Positions 8,357 to 15,593 of a DNA stretch of 64,000 nucleotides are shown one piece after another. Numbering within the stretch: position 1 is the first letter of the stretch; every line of letters begins with the position of its first letter. The notes below the pieces were generated by a model. That model was not told the DNA's origin. It saw only the letters and a program-made list of their open reading frames with translations, and did not search any database. The position numbers were made by a program, and so were the translations under genes. Source of the DNA: Lachnospiraceae bacterium (GTDB lineage: Bacteria; Bacillota; Clostridia; Lachnospirales; Lachnospiraceae); the NCBI GenBank assembly GCA_014804785.1, contig JAAUZD010000022.1, forward strand, positions 1 through 64,000. The letters run 5' to 3'.

Positions 8357-8376
8357 TACCCACGAAAAAGTGGGTA
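8357..8376. promoter_or_regulatory. HxlR-type operator palindrome
   Basis: A perfect 7-bp inverted repeat TACCCAC-GAAAAA-GTGGGTA directly upstream of the -35 of the promoter for 8440. TACC half-sites fit HxlR operators. It could also act as a weak terminator for the regulator gene, but it has no U-run. Confidence 0.6.
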
Positions 8377-8377
8377 A

Positions 8378-8406
8378 TTTACTGCCTGGGAACCGCCGCT
8401 TATAAT
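8378..8406 (+). promoter_or_regulatory. Promoter of the PEBP gene
   Basis: TTTACT (8378-8383), a 17-bp spacer and a consensus TATAAT (8401-8406), adjacent to the HxlR-type palindrome. Confidence 0.6.
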
Positions 8407-8439
8407 ATCATCAGAAAATCAGATTGGAGGATATGAAAG

Positions 8440-8943
8440 ATGAATGTTACAAGCAGCGGTATCATAAACGGAGTTATCCAGCCCCAGTATGGCGGGCATG
8501 GGACGCAGTTCAATGAAAACGGTATTCCTACCTATTCCCTGCCTTTTTCGGTGGAAGATGCTCCGCAGGGAACTGTGTCGGTTGCCATTGTCCTAGAGGA
8601 TAAGGATGCATACCCGGTAACCGGGGGATTCGCATGGATACACTGGCTGGCAGCAAATATTACTCGTTTTGAGATTAAAGAGAATGAGAGCCAGACAGCG
8701 GATGACTTTGTGCAGGGAAGGAATAGCTGGACGAGTATACAGGGCGGAGAGCAATCCGCGGAACTTTCTTCCTATTATGGCGGGATGACTCCGCCCGATA
8801 AGCCGCACATATATGAACTTCATGTGTATGTTTTGGATAAGATGCTGGACTTGGAAAGGGGCTTTTTGCTGAACGAGCTTTACCGTGAAATGGACGGGCA
8901 TATCTTAGAACAGTATACCCTGAAAGGAATATATGAAAATTAG
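8440..8943 (+). CDS. YbhB/YbcL-family PEBP-like protein
   Basis: A 167-aa cytosolic protein of the phosphatidylethanolamine-binding/Raf-kinase-inhibitor-like family. The ligand-pocket motif appears as VAIVLEDKDAYPVTGGFAWIHWLAANI (DPDAP ... HW equivalent), and later GGMTPPDKPHIYELHVYVLD matches the GPxPPxGxHxYxF motif of bacterial members. Length is typical. Ribosome site TTGGAGG precedes the ATG. The gene is controlled by a promoter with an HxlR-type operator. The biochemical role of bacterial PEBP proteins is poorly known; the regulator suggests a stress-response role, which is inference. Confidence 0.88.
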   Translation: MNVTSSGIINGVIQPQYGGHGTQFNENGIPTYSLPFSVEDAPQGTVSVAIVLEDKDAYPVTGGFAWIHWLAANITRFEIKENESQTADDFVQGRNSWTSIQGGEQSAELSSYYGGMTPPDKPHIYELHVYVLDKMLDLERGFLLNELYREMDGHILEQYTLKGIYEN

Positions 8944-9400
8944 CTGTCTGAAAGTCGGTGGGCGCACAATAAAAACAGTAGTGGCAGTATTTCTGTGTTT
9001 ACTGACAGGCATAATAAGGAAATCGGACACGGCATTCTATGCCGCCATTGCTGCTGTGCTGTGCATCCAGCGCACTTCTAAGGACAGTTTTCGTGAAGCA
9101 TTCAACAGGGCGGTGGCTACGGTTATCGGCGGGATATGGGGGATGCTCATCCTGCTGTTCGAGAGGAACGTTTGGGGCATCCAATTTGAAGTGTTGCGAT
9201 ACCTGTTTTTATCGGTTCTTCTTATTCCCATCATTAATTTTTCTGTTTTGATAAAACGGGAAAAAGGGACATTTCTCATGTGTGTTGTTTTTCTGTGCAT
9301 TACTGTGACGCATGGAAATGATGAAAGCCCTTTGGCTTTTGGAGTTGCACGGACTTTGGATACTACCATTTCGGAAAAGTGTTCCGATTTCAAAATTTAA
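8933..9400 (+). CDS. FUSC/aromatic acid exporter-type membrane protein, C-terminus probably lost
   Basis: A 155-aa protein overlapping the PEBP gene by 11 bp. It has four or so hydrophobic segments and the FUSC/ArAE pattern: GGRTIKTVVAVFLCLL, FYAAIAAVLCIQRTSKDSFREAFNRAVATVIGG, and VARTLDTTI. In relatives the last motif continues into another membrane helix. Here it changes abruptly to SEKCSDFKI and stops, 10 bp from the end of the convergent ABC permease gene. I infer truncation of the last 20 or more residues by the event that brought in the ABC genes. Family assignment is good; function (efflux of small organic acids) is inferred. Confidence 0.68.
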   Translation: MKISCLKVGGRTIKTVVAVFLCLLTGIIRKSDTAFYAAIAAVLCIQRTSKDSFREAFNRAVATVIGGIWGMLILLFERNVWGIQFEVLRYLFLSVLLIPIINFSVLIKREKGTFLMCVVFLCITVTHGNDESPLAFGVARTLDTTISEKCSDFKI

Positions 9401-9410
9401 TTCCAACCTG

Positions 9411-10139
9411 TCAAAACTTCACTCTCCTCAACAATTCCACCTTCATAACAGCCATCACTATCCCATATATCAGAAGAATAATAAAGCCTCTCATCACTTC
9501 TCCCATATTAAAATAACTTTCATTGGTAAACCAACTTACCACATCTGAAATTGGCGGTATTATCCAGAGGATATACTTCATAATGGCAAAATCTGCAATC
9601 ACACCGTTTCGGCAAACTGCCAATAAAGCAATTAAAAATGTCAATCCGATTCCCACATTTCTGTTTTTCATTATCCGTATATGAAATAATTCTCCTGCCA
9701 TCCCGCCGGTAAACGAACATGCAAACATTAACAGTCCGCCCCCGACAAAATCCGGCCAGATTAATTGACGTGATAATAGTGCATTTCCACTTCGTATATG
9801 TATAAAAACCGGAACTACAATAGATATTCCGGTAACTGCCGCGCAAATACACATTATAAACATTATATGACACAGGTAATATTTTCGATCACTTTTTAAT
9901 CTTAATATCATCACATGCTCGGATACTTCCGGTTCCACTCCTTGTATTGTTCTTCCAATCCACACCATAATAACAAAAAGAAATATTCCTGTTATCGAAA
10001 AACTGTCCACAATCCCAACCGGAGCCATATTGTACATTATGCCCAGAAGCCCTAACAGCACTATGAATGGCATTACCCATTTTGCAGACATCATATATTG
10101 TTTATATTGATACCTGATCATTTCACATATCACTTTCAT
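9411..10139 (-). CDS. ABC transporter permease (ABC-2-like)
   Basis: A 242-aa protein with six predicted membrane segments, the first at about 20-40 (AKWVMPFIVLLGLLGIMYNM) and the last at 218-235. It overlaps the 3' end of the ATPase gene by 17 bp, so the two form a two-component ABC system on the minus strand. No soluble domain is visible. Substrate is unknown; small ATPase-permease pairs of this size are commonly bacteriocin-immunity or peptide exporters. It ends 10 bp from the truncated FUSC gene. Confidence 0.8.
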   Translation of the reverse strand: MKVICEMIRYQYKQYMMSAKWVMPFIVLLGLLGIMYNMAPVGIVDSFSITGIFLFVIMVWIGRTIQGVEPEVSEHVMILRLKSDRKYYLCHIMFIMCICAAVTGISIVVPVFIHIRSGNALLSRQLIWPDFVGGGLLMFACSFTGGMAGELFHIRIMKNRNVGIGLTFLIALLAVCRNGVIADFAIMKYILWIIPPISDVVSWFTNESYFNMGEVMRGFIILLIYGIVMAVMKVELLRRVKF

Positions 10140-10941
10140 GAAACATACCTCTCAAATTCCATCCTGCCTGTAACATTTCCATAATCATAATATTACAATC
10201 TTCCTCTTCTACACGAAGTGTGCATCCATTTTCAACATACTGCAAATGTCCTTTCCATTGCTCCGGTACAGAACACTGACTTCCATTTGTAAAATTTAAA
10301 ACATACCACGTTTTTTCTTTTATATTATGATGGTTAACCAAAGTTAATATTCCATCATCTAATTGATACACACAGTCTGAAATTGCATCGATCAGATATG
10401 GTTCATGACAGGACATCAGAATCACAACTCCGTTTTTTCGTAACACATTCATCTTGTCAATAAACACCTGTTGCGATGCAATATCCTGACCGGAAAGCGG
10501 TTCATCCAGCAGCAATATATCTGGATCCTTAAGCAGCGCCTGTATCACGCCAACTTTTTGCAAACTTCCTTTTGACAGGTACTTTATAGGTATCTTCAAC
10601 ATGGATTGAAAAAAGAAATCTTGAGATAAGCTTTGAATTCGTTTTTTTAATTCTATCTCCTCAATTCCTTCCATTTTTCCCTGACTGAATAAATAACTTT
10701 CTGCTGTTAACTGCATTTGTGGAAAATGTTCCGGTACATAATGAAACTGAAATGATCGCTCATAATTCACTTTTCCTTTTGTCGGTTTTACCAGACCTGC
10801 GATAATTTTTAACAAGGTACTTTTCCCACATCCATTATGTCCGGTAAAGGCAATAGACTGTCCCTGCTCAATTCTCATACTGATATCATGTAAAACTATT
10901 TTTTTATTGTATTCTTTTACGATGTTATCCAGAGTAACCAT
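10123..10941 (-). CDS. ABC transporter ATP-binding protein
   Basis: A 272-aa ATPase with Walker A GHNGCGKST at about 34-42, signature LSKGSLQKVG, Walker B DILLLDEP and switch histidine SCHEP. The signature has K in place of the second G of LSGGQ, and the Q-loop region reads FHYVPEHF, as in CcmA/BcrA-like exporters. About 60 C-terminal residues follow the ATPase core. The ATG has AAAGGAGCG upstream on the minus strand. It drives the overlapping permease. Substrate unknown. Confidence 0.88.
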   Translation of the reverse strand: MVTLDNIVKEYNKKIVLHDISMRIEQGQSIAFTGHNGCGKSTLLKIIAGLVKPTKGKVNYERSFQFHYVPEHFPQMQLTAESYLFSQGKMEGIEEIELKKRIQSLSQDFFFQSMLKIPIKYLSKGSLQKVGVIQALLKDPDILLLDEPLSGQDIASQQVFIDKMNVLRKNGVVILMSCHEPYLIDAISDCVYQLDDGILTLVNHHNIKEKTWYVLNFTNGSQCSVPEQWKGHLQYVENGCTLRVEEEDCNIMIMEMLQAGWNLRGMFHESDM

Positions 10942-11300
10942 TGATCGCTCCTTTTTTCTGTAAATTCTGCTTATTTATAGACTTAATTATAAAATATTTG
11001 CCTGTTGCTTACAATGTATATTTATAAGCCCGTTTTTGCGGGTACATAATTCCGAAAAGGGACATGATTTTATGTTTTTGTGATAAGAAAAAAGATTTCA
11101 TTTCATTTTAAATAGGGTTCGTTCCATCTCGGCGAAATACGAAAATTATTTGCCGATATAAGATATGGAAAGAACTGAACTGTTTCAGCGAAGGGAGGTG
11201 TTGGTCATGAAGTTTGACAGGGGAAGTTAGAAAATGTACTTTTACTACTTATTACGTAATGAACTGCTCGGACTTTTTTTGAGGGAGCAGGGGTGGTTCT
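10942..11300 (+). other. 359-bp intergenic region with a possible leader
   Basis: No long gene. It holds a small hairpin CCCGTTTTTGCGGG (about 11029-11042), a CCGATATAA element (11153-11161) like the one before the LytTR operon, and two very short frames. One (11207-11230, MKFDRGS) sits behind a very strong AAGGGAGGTG site. The other (11234-11302) encodes a 22-aa hydrophobic peptide ending QGWF. I infer a 5' leader for the gene at 11355. Confidence 0.4.
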
Positions 11301-11354
11301 GAACGACAGAGGGGCTGCCATTAAAATATTTAATGACAATGGAGGATTTGAAGA
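11301..11354 (+). repeat. Duplicated leader, copy 1
   Basis: GAACGACAGAGG...CTGCCATTAAAA...ATTT.ATGACAATGGAGGATTTGAAGA, ending at the ATG of 11355. It is nearly identical to 11993-12047. It carries the ribosome site GGAGG and an AT-rich stretch, and may be a translational enhancer or the trace of a tandem gene duplication. Confidence 0.8.
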
Positions 11355-11936
11355 ATGAGCGTTAGTGGAATAGGAGCAGCAGGATACCCGATGGGAGGGT
11401 ATGGAACAAGAAGGGCGCAGAGGAACATAGCGGGAAAGAATTATGCTGACCAGATGTGCAACATGGTTCAGACAACGCAGATGTCCAGCGGCACATTTGA
11501 GTTACATATTTCAAATGATAAGGACGGAAAGGCAATCGGCTCAATGTGTGGGGCTGATTATTCTCTTACGGTTTATCAGCCGAAGGACTTTGACCCTGCA
11601 AACCCGGTGTATAAGGTGAAGGTATGGGATAAAAGTGGAAATGTGACAGAGCGCATGGTGGACGTATCAAAGGTTGATACAAAGAGCAGTGATTATATTG
11701 ATATGTTTGTATATTCCAGCCATTTATCGGCAAGCGGGGAATGTCCAAGTGCACAGTCCGCGTTTATAAGAGCGGGAGCAAATCAGCATGGTTTTGACAG
11801 TAAAACACATGATGATTTGTTTGGAATGGCAGACTGGATCAGTGTTTTGAAGGATGCTATGCAGTCACAGTATGATGCCGGAAATCTGGAAGGATATCTG
11901 GGCTATAAGCAGTTTTGGGATTTCTTGAATAAGTAA
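11355..11936 (+). CDS. Uncharacterised MSVSGIGAAGYP-family protein, copy 1
   Basis: A 193-aa protein with no hydrophobic signal peptide. The N-terminus MSVSGIGAAGYPMGGYGTRR is glycine-rich, followed by NIAGKNYADQM. The core VYQPKDFDPANPVYKVKVWD then NVTERMVDVSKVD is almost identical to the next gene, and a C-terminal helical part ends WISVLKDAMQSQYDAGNLEGYLGYKQFWDF. The paralogue at 12048 keeps N-terminus, core and C-terminus but differs between them. I recognise the pattern as recurrent in Lachnospiraceae but know no function. The leader repeat and GGAGG fix the start. An exported or surface role is possible but unproven. Confidence 0.78.
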   Translation: MSVSGIGAAGYPMGGYGTRRAQRNIAGKNYADQMCNMVQTTQMSSGTFELHISNDKDGKAIGSMCGADYSLTVYQPKDFDPANPVYKVKVWDKSGNVTERMVDVSKVDTKSSDYIDMFVYSSHLSASGECPSAQSAFIRAGANQHGFDSKTHDDLFGMADWISVLKDAMQSQYDAGNLEGYLGYKQFWDFLNK

Positions 11937-11950
11937 GATCAGGCGGGCAA

Positions 11951-11990
11951 GCATCCCCGGTTTCTGGCAAGACGAAGAAGCGGGGGATGC
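11951..11990 (+). terminator. Intergenic hairpin between the two paralogues
   Basis: GCATCCCCG (11951-11959) pairs with CGGGGGATGC (11981-11990) across a loop of about 21 nt. No U-run follows, so it is more likely an RNA-stabilising or partly terminating element than a full terminator. Confidence 0.5.
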
Positions 11991-11992
11991 CT

Positions 11993-12047
11993 GAACGACA
12001 GAGGAACTGCCATTAAAAATATTTGATGACAATGGAGGATTTGAAGA
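11993..12047 (+). repeat. Duplicated leader, copy 2
   Basis: Second copy of the leader at 11301-11354, differing at a few positions (AGGAACTGCC for AGGGGCTGCC, one extra A, TTGATG for TTAATG). It ends at the ATG of 12048. Confidence 0.8.
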
Positions 12048-12638
12048 ATGAGTGTTAGTGGAATAGGAGCAGCAGGATACCCAACAGCAGGGTATGAAAC
12101 AAGAAAGACAGAAAAAAACGTGGCAGGAGGAAATTTTGCAAAACAGGCGGCGGAAGCGTCACAGGCAGCAGGGCAGGCAACGGCCACCTTGTATGGAGCA
12201 GAGGAAGGCTCAGGGGATATTACGATATTCTCAGGGGCGGAAGTAGTGAGCGGTTCATCCTATTCTGTTTATAAGACACCGGACTTTGACCCGGCAAACC
12301 CTGTATATAAAGTGAAGATATGGGATAAGTCGGGAAATGTGACAGAGCGGATGGTGGATGTGTCGAAGGTAGACCCGAAAAACTGTGATACGGTTGAAAT
12401 GCATGCATACACTGCAGATTTGAAAGAAAGCGGAAAAGGCAGTTTTGAGGATACGGTGCTGAAAGCTGTAGTAGCGAAATCTGTGAAAGATGCTGAAAGT
12501 AGATCTGGCACATGGAGTTTTTCGGAAAAGATTGATTGGGCAAAAATCGTGAATGATCTCATGCAGTCATCGTATCACTATGGGGATTTGAAGGGCTATA
12601 TGGAGTGGAAGAAGTTCTTAGGATTTCTGGATAAGTAA
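12048..12638 (+). CDS. Uncharacterised MSVSGIGAAGYP-family protein, copy 2
   Basis: A 196-aa tandem paralogue of the 11355 product. The first 12 residues are identical (MSVSGIGAAGYP), followed by AGYETRKTEKNVAGGNFAKQA. The shared core is VYKTPDFDPANPVYKVKIWD then NVTERMVDVSKVD, and the C-terminus IVNDLMQSSYHYGDLKGYMEWKKFLGFLDK matches the first copy. The alanine/glutamine-rich segment at about 35-55 is unique. No signal peptide, membrane segment or catalytic motif is seen. Tandem copies with conserved ends and a variable middle suggest diversification, perhaps of a secreted or recognition protein; this is inference. The toxin gene on the other strand ends 42 bp downstream. Confidence 0.78.
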   Translation: MSVSGIGAAGYPTAGYETRKTEKNVAGGNFAKQAAEASQAAGQATATLYGAEEGSGDITIFSGAEVVSGSSYSVYKTPDFDPANPVYKVKIWDKSGNVTERMVDVSKVDPKNCDTVEMHAYTADLKESGKGSFEDTVLKAVVAKSVKDAESRSGTWSFSEKIDWAKIVNDLMQSSYHYGDLKGYMEWKKFLGFLDK

Positions 12639-12680
12639 ACTATGCCGAATTTATTACATAAACGGCTCAATTTCCTGCCT

Positions 12681-13151
12681 TTAACTTTTTTTCATTAGAT
12701 GATAGATGCGATCAATGTCTGTGTAGAAAAGGGATATACCGCGTTTATGCAAGCGGAGATTGTAACTGAGATTATCGGCAATCAGCTTTGCAGTGGAATT
12801 GTGCAGGGATAACGGAATGCCCTTGCTTGTATGTATATGATCGAAATAATCTGCTGTGGTCGGGAATGCGTTCTGTATAAGGAAAGCGGCATCCCAACCT
12901 CCGCATTTACCTAATACAATTTTAGTGCATTTTCTATATCGGGCAACCTGCCGGTTATAGATATTCTGGTATTTCTCGAACTTGGAACTTACAGGAACCA
13001 TCCAGTAAATTCTGGGATTTTGAAAATCCTGAATGGCAAGGTAATGGGGACGGTAATTTCCGTCCTCCTTATTTGCCATTAGTGAGCTGTCCTGCACTTC
13101 CTCAAAAAATGTATCTTTGATGTGGTAATAAAATCCAGATTGTATATTCAT
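12681..13151 (-). CDS. Type III toxin-antitoxin system toxin, ToxN/CptN-like endoribonuclease
   Basis: A 156-aa protein starting MNIQSGFYYHIKDTFFEEV. The ATG at 13151 is chosen over longer frames because AAGGAG lies just upstream and the extra codons run through the terminator and RNA repeats. Features fitting CptN-like toxins are PHYLAIQD, IYWMVPVSSK, KCTKIVLGKCGGWDAAFLIQNAFP, YFDHIH and a basic C-terminus. The family cuts RNA and is held inactive by a processed repeat RNA. The upstream order promoter, 49-bp repeats, terminator, toxin is the type III signature and supports the call more than sequence recall does. It may act in abortive phage defence. CptN versus another ToxN subfamily is less certain. 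Confidence 0.78.
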   Translation of the reverse strand: MNIQSGFYYHIKDTFFEEVQDSSLMANKEDGNYRPHYLAIQDFQNPRIYWMVPVSSKFEKYQNIYNRQVARYRKCTKIVLGKCGGWDAAFLIQNAFPTTADYFDHIHTSKGIPLSLHNSTAKLIADNLSYNLRLHKRGISLFYTDIDRIYHLMKKS

Positions 13152-13162
13152 GTTTCTCCTTA

Positions 13163-13191
13163 ATAAAAATCCCCACCACGAAGGGTGGGGA
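13163..13191 (-). terminator. Intrinsic terminator between antitoxin RNA and toxin gene
   Basis: On the minus strand TCCCCACC pairs with GGTGGGGA and is followed by TTTTTATT, then the toxin ribosome site. In type III loci this leaky terminator sets the RNA-to-toxin ratio. Confidence 0.85.
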
Positions 13192-13300
13192 TAAATGTTC
13201 ATACCGAATAATTTATATCCCGCACCATCGGTAAGCGGGAACATTTGACGCACTGAATAATTTATACCCCGCACCATCAGTAAGCGGCAACATTTTCTGT
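13192..13300 (-). ncRNA. Type III antitoxin RNA with two 49-bp repeats
   Basis: Read on the minus strand, two tandem units of 49 bp (starting near 13296 and 13247) share TGTT-x-CCGCTTAC-x-GATGGTGCGG then TATAAATTATTC. Each unit can form a short stem, CCCGC...GCGGG in the unit nearest the toxin. A partial third unit runs into the terminator. The RNA would be cut by the toxin into single-repeat units that inhibit it. A second, orphan copy of this RNA lies at 19443-19525. Confidence 0.78.
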
Positions 13301-13306
13301 ACTTTT

Positions 13307-13335
13307 ATTATACGCAGAAAATGGAAAAAGAGCAA
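13307..13335 (-). promoter_or_regulatory. Promoter of the type III toxin-antitoxin locus
   Basis: On the minus strand TTGCTC (13335-13330), 17-bp spacer, consensus TATAAT (13312-13307), placing the start just before the first repeat. Confidence 0.7.
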
Positions 13336-13377
13336 TGTCATTTTTGAAATTTTATTTCTGCATGATAAGAAAGCGAC

Positions 13378-14742
13378 CTATCCGTCAATCGGGAAATTTA
13401 AAATGACTTTGCAGCCCTTTTGTTCTTCACTTTCAATTTGCATGGTTCCGTTATGGGCATCTACAATCTGGTGGACAAGAATCAATCCGAGACCATGTCT
13501 TAAATCTAATCTGTCATCTGTACTTTCCATGTAATGCGGTTTTTCATTTAACTCTTTCAGTTTTTCGGCTGACAGACCTACACCATTATCTGATATAGAA
13601 AGGGAAATGTTTTTTTCCGTACAATCAAGAGCCAGTGCAATATCACAGCCGTCTGGGTTGTGGCTGATGCTGTTTTGCACAAGATTGGCTACTGCCCTCG
13701 AAATCAGGCGGGCATCACAATTGAAGAAAATTGTTTCAGCGGCAGGTGCAATTCCGATATTTATGGAATACTCATCGGGCAGACCTGTGTTGAGTAATTC
13801 AGCAGTATAGGAGCGAAGCAGAGCCGGCAGGTTGACAGGGCTTTTATGGACGGGCTGCATTTCATATTCCAGCTGTGATACGAGATTGAGGTCCTGCACT
13901 AATTCCCTGATTTTGACACTTTGCTGCCGGATGATTTCAGCCTTTTTGCGGATATGGGAATCTGCACTTTCTTCATGTGCAATCCGTTCTGCATACCCCA
14001 TGATCATGGAAAGGGGGGTCCGTATATCGTGGGAAACACCGCTGATCCAGTTTGCACGGGCCTGGTTTTGTCTGCTTAATATGTCAGATGCCTTGTTTAC
14101 ACTGTCTGCAATCCCCGACAACTCCCCGCGAATGGAAAGGGATGTCGGATTTCCGTTTCCCAGTGTTATGATCGAGGTTATGATCGGTTCAGCGTTTTTT
14201 AGAATTTTCCGTTTTGAGTAATAATAAGCCAGAAACAGGATTGTAAAATCAGCCGCCAATATCCCCATAACAAAAAAAGGAAAGGTTTTGATGGAACGCA
14301 GTGAATAGTAGTTGCTCGGTAATTTCATATAACTGTCTTTCGGATATCCTAAAATCAGCATACCATCATCTGTGTTTCTGATGAAGACCGGATAATCTGC
14401 AAGATAGCCTTTTGCAAATACGGCTACATCCTGGACGGTAAAATGCTCTGGTATCTCGTCTGGCGCGTCTGATTCCCAAACTCTGTTCCCCTCCATATCC
14501 AGATAGACAGCCCAGATATGGTTGTCCCTTAACCGCTTGGATATTTCGTCTGAGATACCTTCCAGGGAAGCAGATGCAGAAGCAGTTTCTAACATATTTT
14601 GCGGCGAAAGGTCCCCATAGTCTTTTGTCACAACTCCGTAAAATGTCCAGCCAAAAGCAATACCGTTGATAAATAATAGTATGAGAACCAGTCCCGCAAA
14701 GGATGCCAGATATTTTGATATATATTTTGCAAATGATTTCAT
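13378..14742 (-). CDS. Sensor histidine kinase of a peptide-resistance system (CprK-like)
   Basis: A 454-aa kinase with TM1 at about 13-36, an extracellular domain of about 115 residues, TM2 at about 155-175 and a HAMP-like linker. The H-box is GVSHDIRTPLSMIMGYAERI (H238), the N-box LVQNSISHNPDG and the G-boxes SDNGVGLS and RHGLGLILVHQIVDAHNG. It follows the regulator gene with a 4-bp gap on the minus strand. The divergent ABC genes of LanFEG type at 15594 are the probable target operon, the layout of the C. difficile CprRK-CprABC and other lantibiotic-resistance modules. The inducing peptide is unknown. Confidence 0.9.
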   Translation of the reverse strand: MKSFAKYISKYLASFAGLVLILLFINGIAFGWTFYGVVTKDYGDLSPQNMLETASASASLEGISDEISKRLRDNHIWAVYLDMEGNRVWESDAPDEIPEHFTVQDVAVFAKGYLADYPVFIRNTDDGMLILGYPKDSYMKLPSNYYSLRSIKTFPFFVMGILAADFTILFLAYYYSKRKILKNAEPIITSIITLGNGNPTSLSIRGELSGIADSVNKASDILSRQNQARANWISGVSHDIRTPLSMIMGYAERIAHEESADSHIRKKAEIIRQQSVKIRELVQDLNLVSQLEYEMQPVHKSPVNLPALLRSYTAELLNTGLPDEYSINIGIAPAAETIFFNCDARLISRAVANLVQNSISHNPDGCDIALALDCTEKNISLSISDNGVGLSAEKLKELNEKPHYMESTDDRLDLRHGLGLILVHQIVDAHNGTMQIESEEQKGCKVILNFPIDG

Positions 14743-14746
14743 GGCG

Positions 14747-15448
14747 TCACTTCCTTGTGTTCAGTTTATAGCCCAGACCCTTGACTGTAATCAGGGAGAC
14801 GGGCTTTGACGGGTCTGTTTCAATCTTTTCACGGATTCTGCGGACATGGGCATTCAGGCTGTTCTCGTAGCCAAAGGGGTTATCGCCCCACAGGGCTTCA
14901 CATAGCGTATCCACGGTTACAATCCTGCCATCACTGCGGGCAAGTGTTTCCAGAAAAATATGTTCCATTGCCGTCAGAGGGATGATTTCCCCGGCTTTGC
15001 GGACTTCGGCCCGGCTAAAGTCAATGGTGCAGCCGTCCAGATTTATCAGAGGTGCATCTTCCCTGTAGCATCGGCGTAAAACGGCATAGATGCGGAACAG
15101 CAATTCCTGCGGCAGGAATGGCTTGACAATATAGTCATCCGCCCCAAGTCCCAATCCGGACAGCCTGTCCATGACCTCATCCTTTGCGGTCAGAAAAATC
15201 ACCGGCACGTCTGAAAATGTGCGTATCTGCTGCATAAGGGAAAAACCGTCTCCGTCTGGAAGCATGACATCTAAAATGACAAGGTCGGGTTTCTCGTTTT
15301 GGACCGCAGAAATTCCGTCCTTTACGGAAAACGTAGTCACAATATTCCTAAAGCCATCATCCGATAGGATTGATATAAGCATTTTAAGCAGCTCCGGCTC
15401 GTCATCCACAAGCAGGAGTTTCTTATTTTGTAAAAATGAATGATCCAT
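14747..15448 (-). CDS. OmpR-family response regulator (CprR-like)
   Basis: A 233-aa regulator: receiver with DDE at 15-17, phospho-acceptor D60 in LVILDVMLPDGDG, and lysine in DDYIVKPF; winged helix with SLNAHVRRIREKIE and VKGLGYKLN. The ATG at 15448 is chosen because GGAGGTG lies 8 bases upstream; a start nine bases earlier overlaps that site. It is transcribed first in the regulator-kinase operon. Two perfect 11-bp direct repeats in the divergent intergenic region (15511-15532) are the likely binding site for activating the ABC genes. Confidence 0.92.
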   Translation of the reverse strand: MDHSFLQNKKLLLVDDEPELLKMLISILSDDGFRNIVTTFSVKDGISAVQNEKPDLVILDVMLPDGDGFSLMQQIRTFSDVPVIFLTAKDEVMDRLSGLGLGADDYIVKPFLPQELLFRIYAVLRRCYREDAPLINLDGCTIDFSRAEVRKAGEIIPLTAMEHIFLETLARSDGRIVTVDTLCEALWGDNPFGYENSLNAHVRRIREKIETDPSKPVSLITVKGLGYKLNTRK

Positions 15449-15510
15449 GATCGGCACCTCCGTGATTCCTTATTATATCATACTCTTTTCATATTAGATG
15501 CCTTTTTGAG

Positions 15511-15554
15511 AAAAGTAAGGTAAAAGTAAGGTTACGGGAAAGTTAATGTCAGGT
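15511..15554 (+). promoter_or_regulatory. Direct-repeat operator for the CprR-like regulator
   Basis: AAAAGTAAGGT occurs twice in direct succession (15511-15521, 15522-15532). A degenerate copy, TAATGTCAGGT, lies exactly three periods further on at 15544-15554. An 11-bp phase is usual for OmpR-family activators. A weak -10, TACCAT, lies at 15563. Confidence 0.6.
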
Positions 15555-15593
15555 TGGTGCTGTACCATAGAGATATGGAAAGGAGATGTTTCT

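Noticed and set aside
13152..13277. N-terminal extension of the CptN-like toxin reading frame up to 13277
   Set aside because: It runs through the terminator and antitoxin repeats and has no ribosome site; the ATG at 13151 has AAGGAG.
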